In this document: piece by piece, positions 12,097-21,600 of the stretch
Layout of the letters: every line of letters begins with the position of its first letter
Position numbering within the stretch: position 1 is the first letter of the stretch
Source: Pleurobrachia bachei
Lineage: Eukaryota; Ctenophora; Tentaculata; Cydippida; Pleurobrachiidae
Length of the DNA stretch: 29,014 nucleotides
Assembly: GCA_000695325.1 (NCBI GenBank)
Contig: AVPN01000130.1
Span: 59,938 to 88,951, forward strand
Direction: 5' to 3'
The notes under the pieces: generated by a model
The model's input: only the letters and a program-made list of their open reading frames with translations
Databases searched by the model: none
Told to the model about the DNA's origin: nothing
Program-made: the position numbers and the translations under genes

Positions 12097-12874
12097 GTGC
12101 AATCTAACACAGGCTTATATTTGAAACCAATTGAAAGTGAAGCTCAAATAGTTATCTGAAGTACTGGGAGCTCTACTAAACTCTATAGAGAGTAAAGAGA
12201 TGCAGTTTTTGAGACAAAAGATCTGTAAGATGGCATATTGAATAGGTGGTATATCATTTTGTCTCGAAGGCGGAATAAAGATTTGCATCTCCATATCCCT
12301 TATAGCCTTCCCGCCTCTTACCATCGTCTCGATTTATCTATTATGCGCTCTTTATCTATCTCTGTATATCACTCATCCGGGTTTATACTCTCACTCTCTT
12401 GTCCAATGCGCCTCACCTGATCCCCCCCCTTTTATCGCGTCCTGATCCCAGCCGCCCCTTGGACAAAGTAACCAGTGGAGCTGTGTCGGCGGTACATCTC
12501 AATCAGGCTAGTTGGGTCGCAGCAGGTGACTGACTGACTGAGCCAGGCTGCAGACGGTCTGGCCTAGCTCACTGCAACGACCGCAAGTCTGTAGCCCTTA
12601 GACCCGGGTATAATATATATGTTAGTGGGTTACCCCGACTGAGCCTAATTCATAATGCCAACACAGTAGCTCAGACTAATCTGACAACAACAATATCATC
12701 ATATGATCGGTAGAAGATAACAACAAAGTGCAAAAGCGCAAGGAGTGCATCAATGCGTGCAGGAAGAAAAGCTCTAGAAACATAAACACTTCTTTCAGCT
12801 ACTCGCTTCCTTTGGTGCCCCTAATTCTCATCCGCCTCCTACTATAACTAACTCTCTTTCCTCTTCTCTCTCTC

Positions 12875-12950
12875 TATTTCTCTCTCTCTCTCAGTTTTCT
12901 CGTTGAGCAATGACTAATGCATCATCTCACTCTCTCTCTTTCTCTCTCTG

Positions 12951-12981
<31 letters not shown>

Positions 12982-13037
12982 ATTTCTCTCTCTCTCTCTC
13001 AGTTTTCTCGTTGAGCAATGACTAATGCATCATCTCA
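12875..13037. repeat. Short tandem duplication within CT-rich sequence
   Basis: A block starting TATTTCTCTC and ending GCATCATCTCA occurs at 12875-12929 and 12981-13037, separated by CT microsatellite. Confidence 0.85.
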
Positions 13038-14380
13038 GTTCAGAGCGTTCCCATGACGCCGATCATATACCCGATACTTAAGACATATCCGAGAGAGAGA
13101 GGGGGGGGAGTGAGAGAGACGTGTTTTTCCCTGAGCTACTCCATGCACTCTCCTCTTTTTTCTCAACTATACCGCCGCCCAAAGGGCCAAATCCTGGGGA
13201 GACTAAAACTGAATATGGCGATATAGTCGATACTAAAGAAAGCTGCTTTTCGCTGAAGATGAAAGGGCGTGAGATATATCATAGCTGTTAGATATGTCAC
13301 ACGTCATATGATAGTGAAACAGGTTCCAAAGAAGACGGGTGATGGGTGTGAAAATGGTCCTAAATTTGTCAATCAACAAAAGAAACAACGGGGGAGAGAG
13401 GTAGAGAAACAGGGAGATATCAGATGTGTCACGGCATTGGAATCGGGAAGTACCCTAGAGGTCTAAGAGAAGACAGCTCACAAAAAGGACTAATGATCAG
13501 GTCATGGGTCGAGATCATCGGGACAGACATCTACACATTCTCACACTGCAACAGGCAATCCTTCATGTAAAACGCGCTAACCAGACCTATCGTATTTTTA
13601 TCCAAATTCAATCTTCCATAATTATGTCTATTAGCTCTTTACTTTATATTCATATTTCTAGAGAATATAAAATAATGAAGTGCAACAAAAATAACATTAC
13701 AGTGCATTGATTTCGACTATTCGAATCGGGTGACAATCGTCCATCAATGATTTTATGTATCACTATTAAAATTGCAAGAAATAGAGACAATAAAATAGAG
13801 ATGATGAGACTAGATGGACGGAGAGAAAGTAGGTGGGAGAGAAGGGAGAGAGAAAGAGAAAGAGAGAGAAAAGAGTAAGAGAAAGAGAAAGATTGACCGA
13901 CAGATATAATATGATGAAGCGAGCATTATAGTTTCCTGTGTATCGGCTCCACAATTCCTGAAATAATAATATATGAGCTGTGCCCCCAGCTCCTCCTGTT
14001 TGTAAAACACATATTATTTTGATTTGTGTTGCCACTTGTCACCCCATCTCCGTCAACTTTCTCTCTCCCTTTCCCCTTCTCTTTCTCCCTCACCCCTTTC
14101 TTTCTCTCTCTTTCCCTTACCCCCCCCTCTTCATTCTCTTTTCTCTCTCTTTATGGATCATCTCCCTTGTCTCTCAACTTTTCCCAGTCGCCTTTGTTCC
14201 GCGCCGGGACCTCCTCTCTCTACCCGTCCATGTCTCTCATAAAGACGTTATAAATGGTCAAGTCTTCATTTATATCGTCTCTTTCCATGTCTTTAACGGC
14301 TTTATAGTCAAATAATGATATCCAATTTGTTCGACCTGCGTAGGTGGGAAAAACGTCCAGTGTATGGGAGGTCATTATAA

Positions 14381-14426
14381 CAAGTCAAAACACGATTGAT
14401 ATATCCGTGTTTTGACTTTTGACTTG
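14381..14426. repeat. Inverted repeat (hairpin)
   Basis: CAAGTCAAAACACG (14381-14394) pairs with CGTGTTTTGACTT starting at 14406; the loop is 11 bases. A second GACTTG follows. Confidence 0.8.
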
Positions 14427-14758
14427 TAATTCCTTTACTACAATCTGAAACGTTCAACCCTGGCCATTGGTTGGAAGTGCACTTGACATTCGATCGGTGT
14501 GAGATAGCTGTGTAGGATACAAATTCAGGCTATAACCGGCTAGTTGAACGAACAAATTAGTTTACTGAAGCTTTGCGAAAATTTAACACGGAATTTTTTG
14601 AAAATCACTCAAACTATTCTAAGTGAAAATGATAGTTTTCCCAGAAAATTACTTGGGCTAGGTTCCTTGGGGAGACGACGAGAGAGATCCCATTCCTACT
14701 GCTGAGCCTCATTTTTTCTTTGGAGTCATTAGTCATGCCGGGAATTAGGCTGAGTTAA

Positions 14759-14866
14759 ATGGGGTTTTCTCTCTCTATCTCAAACTGAGATGGGGTTTTC
14801 TCTCTCTATCTTAAATTGAGATGGGGTTTCTTTCTATCTCAATCTGGGGTTTCTCTCTCTTTCTAT
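14759..14866. repeat. Tandem repeat, unit about 30-35 bp
   Basis: Three to four imperfect units containing TGGGGTTTTCTCTCTCTATC followed by TCAAACTGAGA or a variant. Confidence 0.8.
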
Positions 14867-15174
14867 CGAACATGCTGCATATCCCTGACGATACCCGTCT
14901 CCCACGCTTTGCTCTCTCTCTCGACTGTCGACTCGTGTGCGGTTAAACTCAGTGCAGTGCATCTTTAGTTTTCTAGAACATCTTTGATATAGCTAATTGT
15001 TCTAGAAGCCTCACTGATAATAAGATTATTGTTGTTAAGCTATTGCTTTCTTTACGCATTCAACTGCAATGAGTAGTCTTCACTGGGTAGCTTGCTGGTG
15101 CTTTTTTTGTTTGCTAGTTTGTTTAATGTTTTTCATTAATCAAAGTCAAAACACAGTTTATAATCATAAATAAT

Positions 15175-15180
15175 TTTATT
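15175..15180 (-). terminator. Poly(A) signal AATAAA of the Ig gene
   Basis: The minus strand reads AATAAA about 110 nt past the stop at 15290, followed downstream by a GT-rich stretch near 15145-15157 (TGTGTTTTGACTTT). This is the expected spacing for a short 3' UTR. Confidence 0.6.
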
Positions 15181-15289
15181 AAAGTAAACAATCTACAAAA
15201 TACTAGCCGATCATAGTTCAGCTTTCAATTCGAATGGGCACGGGTTTCTAACAAATTTACAAACTCAACTAAATTAAATTTTACACACT

Positions 15290-18200
15290 CTACTCAAATA
15301 AATTGTACGCTGACGGTTTCTTCGGATAATCCGCCAGTTTCTCTTTTTCTTCTGTACGTTTAAGATACCTCTTTGCTCCTACAAAGAACAGCACGAGACT
15401 TGTGCAGAAACAAACAGCCAGCACGGTCCCCATGACCATCTGGGTTAAATCGACCACTGGATGCTCTTCAAACATGTTCCAGTTCTTGATGAACTCGGGA
15501 GAGGATGTGTCGTGTGATGGAGCAGGTGGGGAGGATGTTTGGGATGATGATGTCTGCTCTTCTGATACCCATCTACCCTCTAATTGTTCTGTCTGTTCTT
15601 CTCCCGTTGCCTCCTGACTATCACTGGTATAACTAGAGTATGTAGGAGTTGCTGATTCGGAGGTGAAAAATGTCCTCTCTACCTCTCCAGAGGGAGACAT
15701 AGTTTCAACGTAAATCTCAGGTTCAAGAGAATTAATCTTTTCCATAATTCGCATCTCATCCAAGGTTAAAGCTCTCTTCTTTCGCTTTCCTGGGTCACTA
15801 CACGTCCAGAAATCACCCGCGATACCGGTGGACCAATATCGTGAACCTCCCGACTCCACATCTGACTTGTAGTATTTGTATTCGTCAGTAGTGACATCAC
15901 CAGTATACTCAAAGACACCCGCCATCAGAGACCCTTGCTTGGTCCCCTTGGAGTTCATGGCGAGTTCACACGATGCACTGTTGTCATAGGTACACATCTG
16001 TGGATCGTCATGGTAACACCTGATGTTGATGGCAGTTCCAAGCCAACCACACGTGCTACCAACAGTGTTCAGCAGGTTCACCACATATTCCTGGGTGGCG
16101 GTGTCACTACAGAAGGTTGACGCGAACCAAATACCCACTTTGAGCTTCCTAGGATCAATGGGTCGCCTGTAGTTACACGTAGTTATGGGTTTACTATTAC
16201 TGCTTGTCACTGTACTCCATTTTCCCGTAGTGTAGTCACAAGTTGACTCCATTCTGCCCTCATCATAAGGGTAATAGCTTCCAGTGGTATTACATTGTAG
16301 TGTCACGGTCTGTCCTGTCACCTTACCGCTCTCATCAACCACATCCGTGTATGTCAGATTACCATGATCAGCCTCCAGTCCAATCTCAATCTCACTGCAC
16401 TTCCTGTACACAGTCGGGAAGGTCTCACTCCACTTGATAATGGTTGATTTCTGGTATCGGGCTTCACACGTCACCTGCTGTTCACTAAGGATGGTACTGT
16501 AGGGAGCTTCCACCGTGGTGGTAGCTACCTCATCAGCGAACTTGTATGTCGTGTAATCCTTCCATGTACTGGTATCGAATCTGTATCCCTGGATCTTGAC
16601 TGCGATATAACCAATGTCCACAGGGGTGGTGACACTACAGACAAGGGTAAATGTTGTGCCTTCGAAGGATGGATCAGCTTCAGGGGTCAGGCTACTGGTG
16701 GTCGCTCCGTAAATCTTGATGGTACCTTCCCCGGAGATTAGTTCCCCTCCGAACTGGATGATCTCCTCCTGGTAGATCTCTTGTTGGAAACTCACCACAA
16801 CCCGCCATATTTGAGGGTCATCCGGCTGGATGTCCTTCAGGTTGACAAATGTTTTCCAGTCTCCCCCGGTAATCTCTCCCATGGAAAGGTTATCTGCATC
16901 TTTGGTGGCATTGACCCATCCTCCATCTTCTCCCTTGTACTGCCATGTGAAGGTGTACTCCTGTCGTTTGAAGGTGCCAGTATGCAGGGACATGATGGCG
17001 GTACCTCCTACGATAACAGCTGCATCCTCAACTGGCTCAGTGATACTAAGCACCTGGATCACGTTGGCCTTCTTGGACTTGGCCCCATCGCTTCCAACAC
17101 GGCACCAATACACTCCTTCATTAGCCACCTTCAGGTTACTCCAAACAACCTTGGCCTCGGACGCAATTACACCACCCGTGTCCGTGTGTGTCATAGTCAC
17201 GGCCGCGTTAGAGATATCCCCACCATCAGTCTCAATGATGAGTGTTGTCTCCTCGTTTGAGGTGAACTTGCACGTCATAGTTGCGGTAGACCCTGCGATT
17301 CCTGTAACAGATTCCGGGTTGGTGGTGTAACCCATGACAATCACATCAGCCCAGTCACTTGAAACTAGCTGATCCGTGTACTTGGCGACACACTTCCACG
17401 ACTTGGCGTCATCCTCATCAGACTTCTTCTTGTAAAACACGGCCGTGGTCGTCCCTGCTTTCTCGTCAGTCTTGGTAATCTTGTCCACCAGGTTACTACT
17501 TCCCTCCCTCTGCCAGTTGATCCACGCGGGTGCCCCTCCACCGTAGTATGGGAACACGCACGACATCATGATACTGTCACCAGATGTGATGACCACACTC
17601 TGAGGCTGGGTGATGGGTGAGGGTGAGGTACCAATAATAGGTATCATATCAGCACCGGCAGTTGTTACAGCGCTCACTCGCTTCTTCTCACCACATGTCA
17701 CGGTGGTGCCAAGACACGTAAAATTACCACCATTTGAGGCCCTCATTTGGAAATCCAGGTAACTGAACGCTTTCTTTGCCTTCGTTTTTTGATCCTCTCC
17801 ATCCTTCCTGATCACGATATCTCCGTATGCGTTCTTGTCATCAGCCATGCACATGACCGTGACTCGCTGTCCAAAGTAGTAGGGAGCATCATCCACCGTT
17901 TGGATGATCAGGGGCTCAAGTTTCTCCAACTTGATAGCAACTCCATCAAATCCACCCTCAATCACCGGCTGGCATTTGTAATCACCGCTATCATCATCAG
18001 TCACTGAGTCCTTCTTGAGTACGGAGGTTATGGTACTGTTGGAGTAGTCCGATGTAACAACCCCATCAGTAACCACTGCTCCATCCTTCGTCCACTGGAC
18101 CCCCGTCATGGTGGCCTTGGATTTAAAACCACAGGATAGGTCTATGGATGATGCGAGGGAAGTACAACCACTGTCACCCACATGTTCCACCACATACACC

Positions 18201-18688
18201 TTCTGGAGGTTCATCTCAACATTGTCTCCGTTACCAAAGACGAATCGACACTTCACATCTCCGGCATAGTTCCACGCAGCAACGGTTTTCATGGTTGTCT
18301 TGACAACAACTGCAGTCTCATACAAACCATCAATGGAGTCAGAAGCTTGGGAGATCTTGGTGTTTTCACCCGTTTTAATCTCCTCATCGCCTATCATCCA
18401 TACCACGCTGTTTGGTGTTGACTTCCCATAGTAACTACAACCCCGATAAATTGACTGCTCCTCCTCGGCCATTATCAGTATCTTCTCCCCCTTACTGCTA
18501 ATATACTTGGAAATGATGATTCGAGCAGTGATGGTGATGGGAGTAAACTGGAGGGTTGTGCCGTCCTCGAAAGCAACCTCACAGGTATATGTACCGTCAA
18601 TTCCTCCGCCAACGAAGACATCATCAAATGTGATTTTGAGGGTGTAAACTATTTGATTGTCAGTGAAGTCACCCGCTTTGACAGTCAC
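15290..18688 (-). CDS. Terminal exon, 3' part: Ig domains, sushi, novel Cys domain, furin site, TM, tail
   Basis: This 1132-residue frame continues the gene after the repeat. The listed start is a GTG inside an Ig domain and not a true start; the frame stays open further upstream. Ig-like units at about 1-57, 58-170, 171-259, 260-356, 357-455, 456-548, 549-650 (no Cys pair) and 651-763. A CCP/sushi-like module spans 764-838 with four Cys and GKWS between the third and fourth. Residues 839-968 form an unrecognised domain with six Cys (860, 880, 891, 899, 907, 963). RKKR at 969-972 (15773-15784) fits a furin-type site. A Ser/Thr/Glu-rich stalk follows to about 1070. A transmembrane helix lies at about 1084-1104, then a 28-residue basic tail ending YNLFE. 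Stop TAG at 15290. Confidence 0.88.
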   Translation of the reverse strand: MTVKAGDFTDNQIVYTLKITFDDVFVGGGIDGTYTCEVAFEDGTTLQFTPITITARIIISKYISSKGEKILIMAEEEQSIYRGCSYYGKSTPNSVVWMIGDEEIKTGENTKISQASDSIDGLYETAVVVKTTMKTVAAWNYAGDVKCRFVFGNGDNVEMNLQKVYVVEHVGDSGCTSLASSIDLSCGFKSKATMTGVQWTKDGAVVTDGVVTSDYSNSTITSVLKKDSVTDDDSGDYKCQPVIEGGFDGVAIKLEKLEPLIIQTVDDAPYYFGQRVTVMCMADDKNAYGDIVIRKDGEDQKTKAKKAFSYLDFQMRASNGGNFTCLGTTVTCGEKKRVSAVTTAGADMIPIIGTSPSPITQPQSVVITSGDSIMMSCVFPYYGGGAPAWINWQREGSSNLVDKITKTDEKAGTTTAVFYKKKSDEDDAKSWKCVAKYTDQLVSSDWADVIVMGYTTNPESVTGIAGSTATMTCKFTSNEETTLIIETDGGDISNAAVTMTHTDTGGVIASEAKVVWSNLKVANEGVYWCRVGSDGAKSKKANVIQVLSITEPVEDAAVIVGGTAIMSLHTGTFKRQEYTFTWQYKGEDGGWVNATKDADNLSMGEITGGDWKTFVNLKDIQPDDPQIWRVVVSFQQEIYQEEIIQFGGELISGEGTIKIYGATTSSLTPEADPSFEGTTFTLVCSVTTPVDIGYIAVKIQGYRFDTSTWKDYTTYKFADEVATTTVEAPYSTILSEQQVTCEARYQKSTIIKWSETFPTVYRKCSEIEIGLEADHGNLTYTDVVDESGKVTGQTVTLQCNTTGSYYPYDEGRMESTCDYTTGKWSTVTSSNSKPITTCNYRRPIDPRKLKVGIWFASTFCSDTATQEYVVNLLNTVGSTCGWLGTAINIRCYHDDPQMCTYDNSASCELAMNSKGTKQGSLMAGVFEYTGDVTTDEYKYYKSDVESGGSRYWSTGIAGDFWTCSDPGKRKKRALTLDEMRIMEKINSLEPEIYVETMSPSGEVERTFFTSESATPTYSSYTSDSQEATGEEQTEQLEGRWVSEEQTSSSQTSSPPAPSHDTSSPEFIKNWNMFEEHPVVDLTQMVMGTVLAVCFCTSLVLFFVGAKRYLKRTEEKEKLADYPKKPSAYNLFE

Positions 18689-21600
18689 GTGTCCACCAGT
18701 TTCTATTCTCTCCTCCTCTCGAATGATATAGAATGCCTTTGGTTGCTCAACAGAACCCAGGGTGAAGTCAGCCGTCCAGACACTATCAGTTATAAGGGTA
18801 TCTCCACTGGCCGACTGTGCAACGCTTTCTTTGCCTTCGTTTTTTGATCCTCTCCATCCTTCCTGATCACGATATCTCCGTATGCGTTCTTGTCATCAGC
18901 CATGCACATGACCGTGACTCGCTGTCCAAAGTAGTAGGGAGCATCATCCACCGTTTGGATGATCAGGGGCTCAAGTTTCTCCAACTTGATAGCAACTCCA
19001 TCAAATCCACCCTCAATCACCGGCTGGCATTTGTAATCACCGCTATCATCATCAGTCACTGAGTCCTTCTTGAGTACGGAGGTTATGGTACTGTTGGAGT
19101 AGTCCGATGTAACAACCCCATCAGTAACCACTGCTCCATCCTTCGTCCACTGGACCCCCGTCATGGTGGCCTTGGATTTAAAACCACAGGATAGGTCTAT
19201 GGATGATGCGAGGGAAGTACAACCACTGTCACCCACATGTTCCACCACATACACCTTCTGGAGGTTCATCTCAACATTGTCTCCGTTACCAAAGACGAAT
19301 CGACACTTCACATCTCCGGCATAGTTCCACGCAGCAACGGTTTTCATGGTTGTCTTGACAACAACTGCAGTCTCATACAAACCATCAATGGAGTCAGAAG
19401 CTTGGGAGATCTTGGTGTTTTCACCCGTTTTAATCTCCTCATCGCCTATCATCCATACCACGCTGTTTGGTGTTGACTTCCCATAGTAACTACAACCCCG
19501 ATAAATTGACTGCTGGTCCTCGGCCATTATCAGTATCTTCTCCGCCTTACTGCTAATATACTTGGAAATGATGATTCGAGCAGTGATGGTGATGGGAGTA
19601 AACTGGAGGGTTGTGCCGTCCTCGAAAGCAACCTCACAGGTATATTTACCGTCAATTCCTCCGCCAACGAAGACATCATCAAATGTAATTTTCAGCCTGT
19701 AAACTATTTGATTATTAGTGAAGTCACCCGCTTTGACAGTCACGTGTCCACCAGTTTCTATTCTCTCCTCCTCTCGAATGATATAGAATGCCTTTGGTTG
19801 CTCAACAGAACCCAGGGTGAAGTCAGCCGTCCAGACACTATCAGTAATAAGGGTATCTCCACTGGCCGACTGTGCTACTGTCCTTACGGTCAGCTCAGTT
19901 AGAGATGAAACTGCTATGTCATTAACTGTGAAGACACACACGTACTTTCCAGTATCACCAGCGTCAGTATCGCTTGCACTGATAACTGATGTTTGTTCAG
20001 CATCCTTAAATTCTCCTTCCTCAACTGAGGTGAATAGCCATAGATCGCGTCGTAGCAATATGTCGGTGAAATGTGACCCTGGCTGAACAGCGCCCTGATA
20101 GGTACAGTTCATGACCTGAGGACCTCCACTGCTTGTTATGTACGTTGTCTCGCTAGCAGACCCAATCACAGCGACATTGACAGCATCAGATGTCAGAGTT
20201 ACCGTGTAACCCTCAGCAGTAAAGACCATGTTGTAACCACCTGCCTCCTCCGGAGTCATGTCTTGTTTGGTCAGGAACACATTGTAACTTCCATCGTTAC
20301 TCTTTTTAAACCCAGTTTTGAATCCTTCACTGAGCTCCACGGCGGTTCCATCCCGGTACCAGTTGATCACGTACTTCTGCCAGTTGGTCGAGAAAATAGA
20401 AGCAGTCAGGGTCATGCTCTGGCCGGTTTGGATGGTTAGCGATGTCGGTGAGATGAGTTTCAGCTCTGCAAACTGAAGGACAATCTCATACTGCGGGTTC
20501 TCCTTGTCCTCAAACTCGAACTCACACTGATAGATACCCACATCACCCTCACTAGGATCATCTACCACCAGATTGAACTTGTGGATATCATTCTCAGATG
20601 TGAGTTCTCCACCCGTAACCTTGGCAACACTCTTCCCATTCTTGCTGTAGTACCACTGAGCAGACGTGGGCTTCTCGTCACTGTACAGCACACAACCCAG
20701 AGTGGTGGTTGCCAGGGGAGTGTAGTAGATGTGCGGTAGGGCACTCATGACACCTCTCACACTGATTGGAGTGGTTGCAGCCGAAGTGGATCCGTCCTCG
20801 TAGACTAGTTTACACGTGTAATCCCCTCCATCCACGTAGCTACTGTCCGCCACCTGCATTGTGTAGGTATCATAGTTCTTCTCGTAACTAAATGTTCCGG
20901 GTTTCACGACATAGTCATCATCACCAGGCTGAGGAGCATCAGGGTCAACTGGTGTTACCTCGCCTGATTTCTGGTCCTGGGGCGAGTAGGTGTGGATGGT
21001 TTTGTTTTTGTGGACCCATTGGATGTGGAGGGGGTTGTCGTGACTGATGACCTTGCACGTGAGAGTCCATTCCGTCTCCAGGGCAATGGCAATGGGCTCC
21101 ATAAGGACGGGAGTTCGGAGAGTCAACTCCACAAAATCTGTGAACCGAGATGTTTCCTTTCCATGTTTTGTGTACACCACACACACATAATTCAGTTGGG
21201 TGGTACTCTTGAAGAAAGCATCTCGGACTGCGTTAACCTCAAGAACAGACTCCTTCTTATAGTCCTTCCACTCCGTCTCAGTCTCTTTGTTGTAGTTCGC
21301 CACGGGATCTCCATTCACCAGCCAGCTGATCTTCTCAACCTCCGCCCTGCTCAAAGCGGCACATGTTAGTGTAACTGTATCTGGACTCTTTACATCTACA
21401 GCTGGTTCACCCACAATCTGCACACTTGTATGGGCAAAGTAGACAGATTTAGAGAATGTAACTCCAAAAGCGGTTGCTTCGCACGTGTACTTTCCATCCA
21501 GATCCAGATCAATATCCAGTGATGTGAGACTAATTGTGTTGCCGTGTTTGTACACGTGTTGCTCCTCCCCATCATCGACCTCCTCCCCATCCTTCTGCCA

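Larger units (their letters stand above)
13038..15174. other. Spacer 3' of the Ig gene, no gene supported
   Basis: GA-rich stretch about 13790-13890 and CT-rich stretch about 14055-14225. No ORF with a recognisable domain. It also holds the hairpin and short tandem repeat listed separately. Confidence 0.55.

Noticed and set aside
16781-17330. Plus-strand ORFs of 159 and 166 codons
   Set aside because: Antisense shadows of the minus-strand Ig coding exon, which has clear domain motifs.
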